DNA of 64,000 bases from SZUA-36 sp963774415. Lineage in GTDB: Bacteria; Pseudomonadota; Gammaproteobacteria; Xanthomonadales; SZUA-36. Under the pieces are notes generated by a model that made no database searches, was not told the DNA's origin, and was given only the letters and a program-made list of their open reading frames with translations. The position numbers and the translations under genes were made by a program. Positions 27,468 to 37,267 of this stretch are shown piece after piece. The stretch lies in NCBI GenBank assembly GCA_963774415.1, contig CAVZEU010000001.1:906737-970736 (forward strand), in the 5' to 3' direction. The number at the start of each line of letters is the position of its first letter. The first letter of the stretch is position 1.

Positions 27468-29600
27468 TCAGCCGCGCAGTAATTTCATCAGCCGCCGCTG
27501 GGGATCGAGCCATTTCTTGCCGTCCGGCTCTCCGCTCCGGGCATAACGGCCGTCGGCCTGCATGTCCCAGGCAATGGTCCGTTTCTTCCATGGTGTCTCG
27601 ATCGCCTCCGCAAAAACACGCTTTTTCAACGCCGGATCGAGGATCGGAAATGCCACCTCGACACGCTGGTACAGGTTGCGTTCCATCCAGTCCGCGCTGG
27701 AGCACCAGACCTCCCGTTCGCCCGCATTGTCGAAACAGTAGACGCGGGCATGCTCGAGAAAGCGTCCCACGATCGAGCGCACCTCGATGGTCTCCGAAAC
27801 ACCGGGGATGCCCGGCCGCAGGCAACAGATTCCCCGCACCAGCAGCCGAATCCTGACACCGGCCCTGGAGGCGGCGTACAGGGCCCGGATGATCTTGCGG
27901 TCGGTCAGCGCGTTTATTTTCGCGTCGATTCCCGCCGGCAAGCCCCGCGACGCATTCCTGGTTTCGCGTTTGATTCTCTCAACCAGTCCGTCATACAGGG
28001 TAAAGGGTGAGTGCAGCAGGTGTTTCATTTCGAGTACGCGCCCGAGACCGGACAGTTCCAGGAACACGCGGTGCACGTCCTCGCCTATGTCGGGGTTGGC
28101 GGTCAACAGGCCCAGGTCGGTGTAAAGGGCTGCCGTGCCCGCGTGGTAGTTGCCGGTGCCCAGGTGAATGTAACGGCGCAGCCCCTTGGGCTCGCGTCTC
28201 ACGATCATCAGCATCTTGGCGTGGGCCTTGTGGACGACGATGCCGTAGACCACCTGCACACCCGCTTCCTGCAGTTGCGCGGCGAGGCGAATGTTGGCTT
28301 CTTCGTCGAAGCGCGCGCGCAGCTCCACGACCGCGGTGACGTCCTTGCCGGCCCGCGCGGCCTCCACCAACAGGTGCACGATCTGGGAATTGACGCCGGT
28401 GCGATAGAGGGTCTGCTTGATCGCCAGCACCTCCGGGTCGGTACTCGCCTGCCGCAGCAACTCCAGCACCGGGGTAAAGCCCTGGTAGGGGTGGTGCAGC
28501 AACACGTCACTGCGCCGGATGGCCGCGAACAGGTCGGGTTTGCCGCTCACCTCGGGCGGCAGGCCGGGATGGTACACCGGGTACTTCAGGTCCGGACGGT
28601 CGATCGGGTCGATGGTCTCGGTCAAGCGTGACAGGTTGACGGGCCCATCGCATTCGTAGACCTCGTCGCCAGTCAGTTCGAAGCGGCTGGTCAAATACTT
28701 GACGACGGTCTTTGGACAGCTGGGTCTCACCTCGAGACGCACGGCCGCCGCGAAGCCGCGCTCGGCAAGTTCGCCCCGCAACGCATTGGCGAGATCCTCT
28801 ATCTCCTCTTCGTCCACCAGCAGTTCCGAATCGCGCGTGACGCGGAACTGGTGGCTGCCGACCACCTCCATGCCGGGAAACAGGGCCGCCATGAAATGCT
28901 GCAGCACGGAGGACAGGAAAACGAAATCATTGGGACCGCGCGTGTAGGACCGCGGCAGCCTGATGAGTCGCGGCAGGGAGCGCGGCGCGCGCACCAGGGC
29001 CATCGACCCTTCCCGGCCAAATGCGTCCTTGCCGCTCAATTCAACGGCGATATTCAGGCTCTTGGTGAGCAGGCGGGGAAACGGATGCACCGGGTCCAGG
29101 CCCAGGGGGCTGAGCACCGGCATCAACTCCTTCTTGAAATAATGCTCGAGCCAGCGGGTTTGCCGGTCGGTCCATTGCTTGGTCTCGATGAAGCGGATGC
29201 CTTCTGCCTCGAGCGCGGGTTTCAGCGTTTCGCGGTAAACACGGTACTGGTCCGCGGTCAGCCTGGTCGCTTCTTCGCGGATCCTGAGCATCGTCTGCTT
29301 CGGCGTCATCCCGTCCGGCCCGGGACGGGCCGCGCCGTGCAACAATCGTTGCCGCAACGCCGCCACGCGGACTTCGAAGAACTCATCGAGCAGAAGGCGC
29401 GATATGCACAGGAAACGGAGCCGTTCCAGCAACGGCACCTCCGCATCATCGCATTGCGCCAGCACCCGCCGGTTGAAGCGCAGCAGCGACAGTTCCCGGT
29501 TGACGTACAGGCGCGGGTCACGCAGGTTCGCGGGCGGCTGCTCGCTCAGGCCCTGCAGAAACTGGTTACCCACCGGCATTTGGATAACGCTGGATTCCAT
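27468..29600 (-). CDS. ppk1: Polyphosphate kinase 1
   Basis: The 710-residue protein is a full-length PPK1, which reversibly transfers the ATP gamma-phosphate to polyphosphate. HAKM gives His460, equivalent to the autophosphorylated His435 of the E. coli enzyme, and YIHLGTGNYH gives the second essential His479, nineteen residues later as in E. coli. The N-terminal YVNRELSLLRFNRRVL is also typical. It is convergent with the TVP38 gene and 200 bp downstream of the PQQ dehydrogenase. The matching exopolyphosphatase lies 8.6 kb away rather than adjacent. Confidence 0.95.
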   Translation of the reverse strand: MESSVIQMPVGNQFLQGLSEQPPANLRDPRLYVNRELSLLRFNRRVLAQCDDAEVPLLERLRFLCISRLLLDEFFEVRVAALRQRLLHGAARPGPDGMTPKQTMLRIREEATRLTADQYRVYRETLKPALEAEGIRFIETKQWTDRQTRWLEHYFKKELMPVLSPLGLDPVHPFPRLLTKSLNIAVELSGKDAFGREGSMALVRAPRSLPRLIRLPRSYTRGPNDFVFLSSVLQHFMAALFPGMEVVGSHQFRVTRDSELLVDEEEIEDLANALRGELAERGFAAAVRLEVRPSCPKTVVKYLTSRFELTGDEVYECDGPVNLSRLTETIDPIDRPDLKYPVYHPGLPPEVSGKPDLFAAIRRSDVLLHHPYQGFTPVLELLRQASTDPEVLAIKQTLYRTGVNSQIVHLLVEAARAGKDVTAVVELRARFDEEANIRLAAQLQEAGVQVVYGIVVHKAHAKMLMIVRREPKGLRRYIHLGTGNYHAGTAALYTDLGLLTANPDIGEDVHRVFLELSGLGRVLEMKHLLHSPFTLYDGLVERIKRETRNASRGLPAGIDAKINALTDRKIIRALYAASRAGVRIRLLVRGICCLRPGIPGVSETIEVRSIVGRFLEHARVYCFDNAGEREVWCSSADWMERNLYQRVEVAFPILDPALKKRVFAEAIETPWKKRTIAWDMQADGRYARSGEPDGKKWLDPQRRLMKLLRG

Positions 29601-29803
29601 GCGTCAAAGTATAGTGGATCGGTGTATCGCCCGCAGGCCCCGTCATGCGGGCCCGGGTTGGCGGTCCCGCGCGGTTTTCACGCCCGGCCTGATGCTCGCC
29701 CTGGCGCTGCTGGCCTGTTTCTCGTTTCTTGCCAAACTGTTGCTGGAATTGGCGAAAAAGGCATTCCGTAGCCGGGATACCGTAAACCCGGAATGACACG
29801 GGA

Positions 29804-31804
29804 TCATTTCTCGCCAGGCGCAAGAGCGAACAATACGACCGTCGGGGCGCCGGCCGACTCGAACAGGCCGGATGCACTGCCGCTGACGGTCGCCACGTAT
29901 TGGCGGCCATCCAGCGCATAAGTGACGATACCGCCGCCGATCGGCCCACCGGTGTTGAAGCGGTACAGCACCTTGCCGGTGTCCGCATCGAGCGCGATGA
30001 AGTCACCGGTCAGTTCACCGGTAAACACGACCTTCCCCGACGTCGCGGTTACCGCCGCGATCATCTGGCGCTCCGAATGGTAGCGCCACTCGACCTCGCC
30101 CGTGGCCGCGTTCAATGCCGTCAGCCAGCCCCGCGCGTCGTCCGCGAACTTGATCTTGCCGCCGAGGTACAGTTGCCCCGGTACGTACTTGATATCGTCA
30201 TCGGTCAGCGAAAAGGTCGTGCACCAGTCCACCGCGTTGACGAACAGGCGCCTGGAGCCGGGGTCGTATGCCGGACCGTTCCATTCCACGCCACCGAGGA
30301 TACCCGGACACACCAATACACCTTCTTTGGTCAGCGGCAAGTCCATGTTCTTCTGCGTGGTGACGGGCGTTTCCCAGAGTGTTTCGTGGGTCCGCCGGTC
30401 GATCGCGCGCACGAAGCCGTCCTTGCCGGCACTTGCCAACAATGCGCGCTCCTTGCCGTCAATCTTCACATCGAACAAGGGGCTGACCTGGGTGACGTCC
30501 CAGTCGTGCGCGTCATTGGCGATCAGCTGGCGGTACCAGCGCAGGGCGCCGGTCCTGATATCCAGTGCGACCACCGAATTGGTGTACAGGTTGTCCCCCG
30601 GACGCAGGTGGGCCGGAAGGTCAGGCGCCGGATTGGTGACCGCGACGTACAACTCCCCGTTTTCGGGATCGAAGCTGAGCGGTGTCCAGACCGCACCGCC
30701 GCCCAACGGTATATTCGCGGGATTGGACCAACTCTCGTGGGCCGACGGGTCACGGGCTCCGGGTACCGTTTTGAAACGCCAGACCTCGCGCCCGTCATCG
30801 GCGCGGAACGCCGCCACCCAGCCAGACGCATTGTTTTCACTGCCCGCGGGGCCGATAACGACCAGGTCGTCGTAAGCCAGCGGCGCCATCGTGAAAGTTT
30901 CTCCCAGCGCAGGGTCGGCCACGTGCCGCGCCCACAGCAAGCGGCCGTCGCCGGCGCCCAGCGCGAGCAGGTAGCCGTCAGAGGTGCCCCTGAAGACGCG
31001 CCCGTCCTTGATCGCCACGCCGCGGTTGTTGGCCCACGGTTCGCTGTCCTTTGGCTGCCAGGTATAGCGCCAGAGGCGGCGGCAGGTGCGAGCGTCGATC
31101 GCATCGGTGAACCTGTACGTGGTGACGTACATGACGCCGTTGTAGACGATCGGGTTGGACTGGAAAGCGTGGGCGCCGCCTAACTGGTACATGCACACTG
31201 GTTGCAGGCGGGCGACGTTGCCGCGGTTGATCTGGTCGAGATCGACGAAACGCCGGCCGCTGTAATCGTGGGTCTGGTAGAGCCAGTCGCGGGTGTTGCC
31301 AGCAGCCGCTAGCAATTCTTTTTGGGTCGGCCCCTTCGCCTGTGGCTGCAACCCCCCCTCGCCGGCAATGAACGCCGGTGCCGGTTCAGCGACCCCTCCC
31401 TCGAGGCTGCCGAAGCCGTCCAGGTGCACCTTCGCCATGGCGTCGCGGTCCGACGTCAGTGCCTGGCCACCGGGCTCGTAACCGTTGGCCTGCAAAAGGT
31501 AGGCGACGAGGTCGAGGTACTCATCGTCCTTCAGGGAACCGCCGGCATCGCGCGGCATGGTCGTGCGCAGGATGTAATAGAGGCTCTCGAGGCTGCGGTC
31601 GGCGCGGCTCCAGTTTCTGGCGAACTGCGCACCCTTCAGCGCCGGCGCCGTGCCGCCCTCGAGTTCAAGCCCGTGGCAGTTCGCGCAGTGCGCTGCATAG
31701 ACCGCCTTCCCGGAACGCGCCTGTGCGCCGGTGAACACCGAATCCGCCGCGGCGGCGTGGTTGGCTGCCAGCAGCGGCAGCAATAACAACATCATTCGAT
31801 GCAT
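29804..31804 (-). CDS. PQQ-dependent dehydrogenase with N-terminal cytochrome c
   Basis: The 666-residue protein begins with a signal peptide (hydrophobic MMLLLLPLLAANHAAAA, cleavage near residue 20), so it is periplasmic. A cytochrome c domain follows with CANCH at 40-44. The rest is an eight-bladed PQQ propeller with repeated tryptophan-docking segments and ANDAHDWDVTQ around the likely catalytic Asp. Quinohemoproteins of this type oxidise alcohols, aldehydes or sugars, but the heme domain is usually C-terminal in alcohol dehydrogenases, so the N-terminal placement is notable. The Lrp-type regulator gene lies 64 bp upstream on the same strand. The substrate is unknown; no PQQ-synthesis genes lie in the window. 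Confidence 0.87.
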   Translation of the reverse strand: MHRMMLLLLPLLAANHAAAADSVFTGAQARSGKAVYAAHCANCHGLELEGGTAPALKGAQFARNWSRADRSLESLYYILRTTMPRDAGGSLKDDEYLDLVAYLLQANGYEPGGQALTSDRDAMAKVHLDGFGSLEGGVAEPAPAFIAGEGGLQPQAKGPTQKELLAAAGNTRDWLYQTHDYSGRRFVDLDQINRGNVARLQPVCMYQLGGAHAFQSNPIVYNGVMYVTTYRFTDAIDARTCRRLWRYTWQPKDSEPWANNRGVAIKDGRVFRGTSDGYLLALGAGDGRLLWARHVADPALGETFTMAPLAYDDLVVIGPAGSENNASGWVAAFRADDGREVWRFKTVPGARDPSAHESWSNPANIPLGGGAVWTPLSFDPENGELYVAVTNPAPDLPAHLRPGDNLYTNSVVALDIRTGALRWYRQLIANDAHDWDVTQVSPLFDVKIDGKERALLASAGKDGFVRAIDRRTHETLWETPVTTQKNMDLPLTKEGVLVCPGILGGVEWNGPAYDPGSRRLFVNAVDWCTTFSLTDDDIKYVPGQLYLGGKIKFADDARGWLTALNAATGEVEWRYHSERQMIAAVTATSGKVVFTGELTGDFIALDADTGKVLYRFNTGGPIGGGIVTYALDGRQYVATVSGSASGLFESAGAPTVVLFALAPGEK

Positions 31805-31868
31805 ATCGATTCTCCCCAAAGCCCTCAGACTCGGTATATTGGCACACGGCTGCCGCCACCCCCAAGCC

Positions 31869-32354
31869 CTATTCTCCGCGCACCTTGAGCGCATGGCTGG
31901 TCTTGACTTCCTCCATGACAACGTAGGTATGGGTATTGTTGATGTAGGCGATACGCGCCAGCTTTTCGTCCAGGAAATTGCGGTACTCGAACATGTCGCG
32001 GGTACGCACCTTCAAGAGATAGTCGAAACCGCCCGCGACCATGTGGCATTCCAGCACTTCCGGAAAGCGGTTGATCTCCGCCTTGAAGCGCCGGAAGACA
32101 TCGGTGGTGGTCCGGTTGAGCAGCACCTGCACGAAGCTGATCACGCCCGCGTCCAGTTTTTGCGGATTGAGCAGGGCCACGTAGTCGAGGATATAACCTT
32201 CTGCTTCCAGGCGGCGCACCCGTTCCAGGCAGGGCGTCGGGCTCAGATTGACGGCGCGCGCCAGCGCCGCGTTGGTCATGCGGCCGTTGGCCTGCAAGCG
32301 GCGCAGGATGTCGCGGTCGATGCGGTCAAGTCCCTTTTCATCCTTTTTACGCAT
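31869..32354 (-). CDS. Lrp/AsnC-family regulator, probably controlling putA
   Basis: The 161-residue protein has an N-terminal helix-turn-helix (LDRIDRDILRRLQANGRMTN...) and a C-terminal RAM effector domain ending in a beta-strand TYVVMEEVKTSHAL. GGAG eight bases ahead supports the ATG at 32354 over a GTG four codons upstream. It is divergent from putA with 140 bp between them, the arrangement of PutR, which activates putA in response to proline. The PutA here has no DNA-binding domain of its own, which makes this regulator the natural candidate. Confidence 0.9.
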   Translation of the reverse strand: MRKKDEKGLDRIDRDILRRLQANGRMTNAALARAVNLSPTPCLERVRRLEAEGYILDYVALLNPQKLDAGVISFVQVLLNRTTTDVFRRFKAEINRFPEVLECHMVAGGFDYLLKVRTRDMFEYRNFLDEKLARIAYINNTHTYVVMEEVKTSHALKVRGE

Positions 32355-32494
32355 AGCACACTCCACTATTTATAAGACGATTTTCCAGTGTTTATAACGC
32401 AAGGGAACCGATAAGAGTAGCTCTTGCTGCGATAAATCGCTTCGCATGTAGCATAATTTATACAGCCCACTTAACGCATTGAAGGTGTATTGCC
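32355..32494. promoter_or_regulatory. Divergent lrp-putA control region
   Basis: The 140-bp gap is AT-rich relative to its surroundings and carries several imperfect Lrp-like segments (ATAAATCG, GCATAATTTATAC, TTATAAACACTGG). Promoters in both directions are likely; TCGCTT and TATACA with a 16-bp gap is one option toward putA. Exact sites are not secure. Confidence 0.35.
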
Positions 32495-35400
32495 TTGAAC
32501 GACTCACCCACCTCACCCCTGGCACGGGCCCGCCTCTCTCTCCGGCAGGCCACCCACGCCGACGAGAACGCGGCCGTCGAAGCCCTGCTAAAGGCCGCGA
32601 ATCTCGACAGTGCCGCCCGCGCCGAGGCTGTCGCCACGGCCCACGCCATCGTCAGCACGTCGCGCAGCATGTCCGCCGAGCGGGGCACGCTCGATGCGTT
32701 CATGCAGGAATTCGGACTTTCCAACCAGGAAGGCGTGGCGCTGATGTGCCTGGCGGAGGCGCTGCTGCGCATTCCCAACGCAGAGACCCAGTTTGAACTG
32801 ATCGCCGAAAAGATCGTCTCCGGCAACTGGCAGGAACACCGCGGACGCTCCCGCGACATGTTCGTCAACGCGAGCACCTGGGCGCTGATGCTGACCGGCG
32901 GCGTCATCAAGCTGGACGAGGCCATCACCCGCAAACCCGGCAGCTGGATCCGCAGCACGACGGCCCGCCTGGGCGAGCCGGTCATACGCCAGGCCGCTTT
33001 GCAGGCCATGCGGATCATGGGCCACCAGTTCGTCTTCGGCCGCACGATCCGCGAGGCGATGAAAAAGCGGGCGCAGCGCAGTGCCGACAAGCAATTGTTT
33101 TCATTCGACATGTTGGGTGAAGGCGCCCGCACCGCCGTGGACGCGGAACGCCATCTGCGGCTCTACGCGACCGCCATCGAGACCCTCGGGGCGGCCATGA
33201 CGAACGAAGACCGGGACATCGGCAACCGCTCCTCCATTTCCATCAAGCTCTCCGCCCTGCACCCCCGCTTTGAGGCCGTCAAGTCCGCGCGGGTCATGCA
33301 GGAACTGTTGGCGCGGGTCAGGCAACTCGCGCTCAAGGCCAGGGCCTTCGAAATGCAGATGACCATCGACGCGGAAGAGGCCGACCGCCTGGATATCTCC
33401 CTGGACCTGTTCGAGGCTCTGGCCCGCGACGAAGAACTGGCCGGCTGGAACGGGCTGGGCCTGGTGGTACAGGCATACCAGAAACGCGCCCTGGCGCTGA
33501 TCGACTGGCTCGTCGCGCTGGCCAAAAACACCGGCCGGCGCTTCCCTACGCGCCTGGTCAAGGGCGCTTACTGGGACTCGGAAATCAAGCATGCGCAGGA
33601 ACAGGGCTTTGCCGACTACCCGGTGTGGACGCGCAAGGCGGTGACCGATCTTTGCTACCTGGTATCGGCGCAGAAGATGCTCGCCGCCCCGGATGCCTTT
33701 TACCCGCAATTCGCGACCCACAATGCCCACACGCTGGCAGCCGTGGCGGCCATGGGCAAGGGTAAGGAGATGGAATTCCAGCGATTGCACGGCATGGGCA
33801 AACTGCTCTACAAGGCGGCGGGCGCGGTGCTTGGAGAACTGCCGCCGGTGCGCACCTATGCACCGGTGGGGGCGCACGAGGACCTGCTGCCTTACCTGGT
33901 GCGCCGCTTGCTGGAAAACGGCGCCAATTCCAGCTTCGTCAACCGCTTCATGGATGCGCGCGTGCCGGTGGAGGAGATCGTTGCCGACCCGTACGAACGC
34001 GTCAGCGGCATGCACAACAAGCGCCACGCCGGGATTCCGTTGCCGCCGGACCTGTACGGGGACCGGCTCAATTCCGCTGGCCTGGACCTTTCGAACCCGC
34101 TGCAAACCGGGCCCCTGCTGCAGCGCTTGGCCGCCATGCGGAACGACGTTTATGACGGCTCGTCGATCGTGTGCGGCGAAGCGGTGGGCGGCGAACCCAC
34201 AGCCGTCACCTCGCCGAGCGACCGCCGCGTGGTGGTGGGTCATGCGCGCCACGCCGGGCCGGAAGACATCGAGCGGGCCCTGCAGAGCGCGTGCGCCGAA
34301 CAGAAAAGCTGGGACTTGCTGGGCGGCGAGGCCCGCGCCGGGATTCTCGAAAAGCTGGCCGGGCTGATCGAACAGCATCGGGACACGTTGCTGGACCTGC
34401 TCGCGCGCGAGGCGGGGCGTACCCTCGCCGACGGCATATCGGAGGTTCGCGAGGCGGCGGATTTCTGCCGCTATTACGCCTTGCAGGCGCGCCGTCACTT
34501 TGCCGCGCCGCGGCCCCTGACGTCAGTGACGGGGGAACGCAATTGCCTGTCGCTGCACGGGCGCGGCGTATTCTTCTGCATCTCGCCATGGAATTTCCCG
34601 CTGGCCATATTCACCGGCCAGGTGACGGCCGCGCTCGCCGCCGGCAACGCCGTGGTGGCGAAACCCGCAGAGCCCACGCCGCTCGTCGGCGCCTACGCGG
34701 TGCGCCTGATGCACGAGGCCGGCGTACCCCCGGGTGTGCTGCACCTGCTCATCGGCCGCGGCTCGAAGGTCGGCGCAACAGTGGTCGCGGACGAACGCAT
34801 CAGCGGCGTGGCGCTGACCGGCTCGACCGCCACGGCCAGGACCATCAACCGCTCGCTGGCCGCCAAAAATGGCCCGATCAACGCACTGGTGGCCGAAACC
34901 GGCGGCCAGAACGTCATGGTCGTCGACGCTTCCGCCCTGCCGGAACAAGTGACCGACTGCGTGATGACCTCGGCGTTTTCCTCCGCCGGGCAACGCTGCT
35001 CGGCCCTGCGCGTGCTGTACCTGCAGGACAGCATCGCCGACAAGGTCATCGAAATGCTGCGCGGCGCACTGGCCGAGCGGCAGATCGGCGACCCGCTGGA
35101 CCTGGCCACCGATATCGGTCCGCTGATCAACGATGATGCACGCGCCGGGTTGGAACGGCACGCCGCAAGGATGCAGGCCAAAGCCACGTTGATCGCCAGG
35201 GGCACGCTGCCCGATGGGCTGGAGCATGGTAGTTTCATGGCGCCCCACATTTTCGAGATCCCCGAACTGGCGATGCTCGAAAACGAAGAATTCGGGCCCA
35301 TTCTGCACGTCATCCGTTTTGCACCCGGTGATCTCGACCAGGTCATGGCGGCTATCCAGGCAACCGGTTTTGGCCTGACCTTCGGCGTGCATTCGCGTAT

Positions 35401-35638
35401 CGAGGGCCGCTGGCGAAAATTGTTCGACGCCAATGCCGTCGGCAACACCTACGTCAACCGCAACATGATCGGCGCCGTCGTCGGCGTGCAGCCCTTCGGC
35501 GGCATGGGCCTTTCCGGCACCGGCCCCAAGGCCGGTGGGCCCCATTACCTGCCCCGGTTCGCGGTGGAAAAGGTGCTGACCGTCAATACCGCCGCCATCG
35601 GCGGCAACACCGAGTTGTTCAGGCTCAGCGAGGATTAG
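32495..35638 (+). CDS. putA: Bifunctional proline dehydrogenase / delta-1-pyrroline-5-carboxylate dehydrogenase
   Basis: The 1047-residue protein oxidises proline to glutamate in two steps. The FAD-dependent proline dehydrogenase barrel spans roughly residues 130-460 and includes RLVKGAYWDSE near 353. The NAD-dependent aldehyde dehydrogenase part follows from about 520, with GQRCSALRVLYLQ placing the catalytic Cys at 835. The N-terminal ribbon-helix-helix repressor domain of E. coli PutA is absent, so this is the shorter non-regulatory type, consistent with the divergent Lrp regulator. It starts with TTG, preceded by GAAGGTG. The frame is intact. Confidence 0.95.
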   Translation: MNDSPTSPLARARLSLRQATHADENAAVEALLKAANLDSAARAEAVATAHAIVSTSRSMSAERGTLDAFMQEFGLSNQEGVALMCLAEALLRIPNAETQFELIAEKIVSGNWQEHRGRSRDMFVNASTWALMLTGGVIKLDEAITRKPGSWIRSTTARLGEPVIRQAALQAMRIMGHQFVFGRTIREAMKKRAQRSADKQLFSFDMLGEGARTAVDAERHLRLYATAIETLGAAMTNEDRDIGNRSSISIKLSALHPRFEAVKSARVMQELLARVRQLALKARAFEMQMTIDAEEADRLDISLDLFEALARDEELAGWNGLGLVVQAYQKRALALIDWLVALAKNTGRRFPTRLVKGAYWDSEIKHAQEQGFADYPVWTRKAVTDLCYLVSAQKMLAAPDAFYPQFATHNAHTLAAVAAMGKGKEMEFQRLHGMGKLLYKAAGAVLGELPPVRTYAPVGAHEDLLPYLVRRLLENGANSSFVNRFMDARVPVEEIVADPYERVSGMHNKRHAGIPLPPDLYGDRLNSAGLDLSNPLQTGPLLQRLAAMRNDVYDGSSIVCGEAVGGEPTAVTSPSDRRVVVGHARHAGPEDIERALQSACAEQKSWDLLGGEARAGILEKLAGLIEQHRDTLLDLLAREAGRTLADGISEVREAADFCRYYALQARRHFAAPRPLTSVTGERNCLSLHGRGVFFCISPWNFPLAIFTGQVTAALAAGNAVVAKPAEPTPLVGAYAVRLMHEAGVPPGVLHLLIGRGSKVGATVVADERISGVALTGSTATARTINRSLAAKNGPINALVAETGGQNVMVVDASALPEQVTDCVMTSAFSSAGQRCSALRVLYLQDSIADKVIEMLRGALAERQIGDPLDLATDIGPLINDDARAGLERHAARMQAKATLIARGTLPDGLEHGSFMAPHIFEIPELAMLENEEFGPILHVIRFAPGDLDQVMAAIQATGFGLTFGVHSRIEGRWRKLFDANAVGNTYVNRNMIGAVVGVQPFGGMGLSGTGPKAGGPHYLPRFAVEKVLTVNTAAIGGNTELFRLSED

Positions 35639-35733
35639 CCTGCGCCTTTCCCGGCGCAAACCCTGGTCATCCGCCGCGCACTCTCTGCTAACATAGCGAG
35701 CGGTCCATCAGGGAACGCGAGGAGCACAGCCGC

Positions 35734-36219
35734 TTGAACGACAATCCGACGGCCCTGCCTGTAGTGGGGTGGCGCGAATGGGTCAGCCTGCCCGATCTCG
35801 GTATCGAACGCATCAAGGCGAAAATCGACACCGGCGCGCGTACTTCATGCCTGCACGCTTTCGAGGTCAAACCCTTTACCGAGGCTGGACGGCAACGCGT
35901 GTGCTTCAAAATACACCCGCTGCAACGCGATACGGGCACCGTCGTGACCTGTTGTGCGGACGTCGTCGCCAGGCGCCTCGTTTCCGATTCAGGCGGGCAC
36001 CGCGAACAGCGCTGGGTGATCGCGTCCGATATCTGCATCGGCCCGTACACCTGGCCGTCGGAGCTGACACTGACATCGCGGGAGGACATGATGTTCCGCA
36101 TGCTGCTGGGACGCACGGCCTTGCGGCGCCGCGCCGTGGTCGACCCGTCCCGCTCCTACCAGGTTGGCAAACCGCCGGACCGGAGCGGACGGAATCCGGC
36201 CACAGGACGCGAAAGATGA
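35734..36219 (+). CDS. rimB: Retropepsin-like putative protease (Zn_protease/RimB-type)
   Basis: The 161-residue protein has the signature KIDTGARTSCLHA (residues 30-42), whose Asp-Thr-Gly resembles the active site of retropepsins. This family was long annotated as ATP-dependent zinc protease. Related RimB proteins occur beside RimK in pseudomonads, where they act in the system that adds and removes glutamates on ribosomal protein S6. It starts with TTG behind an AGGAG site and overlaps the next gene by 4 nt. The basic C-terminal tail after residue 145 looks unstructured. The link to S6 is inference from context. Confidence 0.82.
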   Translation: MNDNPTALPVVGWREWVSLPDLGIERIKAKIDTGARTSCLHAFEVKPFTEAGRQRVCFKIHPLQRDTGTVVTCCADVVARRLVSDSGGHREQRWVIASDICIGPYTWPSELTLTSREDMMFRMLLGRTALRRRAVVDPSRSYQVGKPPDRSGRNPATGRER

Positions 36220-37265
36220 AACAATCCGAGCCGTTTACGATCGGCAGCGTGACCGTCGGCGCCGGCAAACGAGGCAATGTCGACCTCCCCGTCGCCGACC
36301 TGTACACATCGACTTCGCTGCACATGCCGGTGCAGGTCGTCAACGGCCGCAGGACCGGGCCGGTGCTGTTCATTTCCGCGGCCATACACGGTGACGAACT
36401 CAACGGCGTGGAAATCATTCGCCGGCTGCTGCGCCTGCAGGCCCTGAACAGGCTGCGCGGAACGCTGCTGGCGGTACCGATCGTCAATGTCCACGGCTTT
36501 CTCGAACAGTCGCGCTACCTGCCCGACCGGCGTGACCTGAACCGTTCCTTTCCGGGCTCGGCCAAGGGTTCCATCGCGGCCCGGCTCGCCAATATTTTCC
36601 TGCAGCAGATCGTGCTCAAGGCGGACTACGGCATCGATTTGCACACCGGCGCGATCGATCGTTCGAACCTGCCCCAGGTCAGGGCCAGCCTCGATGACGC
36701 GCGGGCAAACGACATCGCGCTTGCGTTCGGCGCCCCCGTGGTCATCAACGCGAATCTGCGGGAGGGTTCGTTGCGGGCCAGTGCGGCCGACAACGACATC
36801 CCGGTCATCGTCTACGAGGCCGGCGAGGCACTGCGTTTCGATGAAATCGCCATCCGCGCCGGTCTGCGGGGCGTCCTGCGGGTCATGCGCAGGATCGGCA
36901 TGCTGCCCGCCAGCAAGCGCGCACCGAGGGCGCAACCGGTGGTGGCTCGCTCCTCGAGTTGGGTACGCGCGCCCGTCAGCGGCATCGTCACGCGCAGGGC
37001 TCAACTGGGTAAAAGCGTTCGCGCGCAGGAGTCTTTGGCGGTCATCAGCGATCCGCTCGGCAGCCGCGAGGAATCGGTAAGCGCCTCCTTTGATGGTATA
37101 ATCATCGGCCGCAGTAATTTACCCCTTGCGCACGAGGGCGATGCCCTTTTCCATGTCGCGGCCTTCAAGAACTTCGAGCGCGCGGAAGACGCCGTCGAGG
37201 AATTCGCTTCAATCCACGACCCGGCACTCAAGCGTACGGTCGAATCCAATCTGAAAGGAACCTGA
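36216..37265 (+). CDS. Succinylglutamate desuccinylase/aspartoacylase-family metalloenzyme
   Basis: The 349-residue protein is a zinc carboxypeptidase-fold deacylase. [10 protein letters not shown] gives zinc ligands His58 and Glu61, GIDLHTGAI supplies the third (about residue 147), and [12 protein letters not shown] holds the general-base Glu. Members cleave N-acyl or glutamyl-type amide bonds of small molecules. The C-terminal [20 protein letters not shown] resembles a lipoyl-like barrel, as in other bacterial members. It lies between the retropepsin-like and RimK-like genes with a 4-nt upstream overlap and a 2-nt downstream gap, so all three should act together. Confidence 0.87.
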   Translation: MKQSEPFTIGSVTVGAGKRGNVDLPVADLYTSTSLHMPVQVVNGRRTGPVLFISAAIHGDELNGVEIIRRLLRLQALNRLRGTLLAVPIVNVHGFLEQSRYLPDRRDLNRSFPGSAKGSIAARLANIFLQQIVLKADYGIDLHTGAIDRSNLPQVRASLDDARANDIALAFGAPVVINANLREGSLRASAADNDIPVIVYEAGEALRFDEIAIRAGLRGVLRVMRRIGMLPASKRAPRAQPVVARSSSWVRAPVSGIVTRRAQLGKSVRAQESLAVISDPLGSREESVSASFDGIIIGRSNLPLAHEGDALFHVAAFKNFERAEDAVEEFASIHDPALKRTVESNLKGT

Positions 37266-37267
37266 CT

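Noticed and set aside
29599..29796. Small membrane protein divergent from ppk
   Set aside because: A frame ending ...KKAFRSRDTVNPE contains one hydrophobic segment, but its upstream ATG overlaps the ppk start codon on the other strand, the inner ATG at 29692 has no ribosome site, and composition alone could give this.
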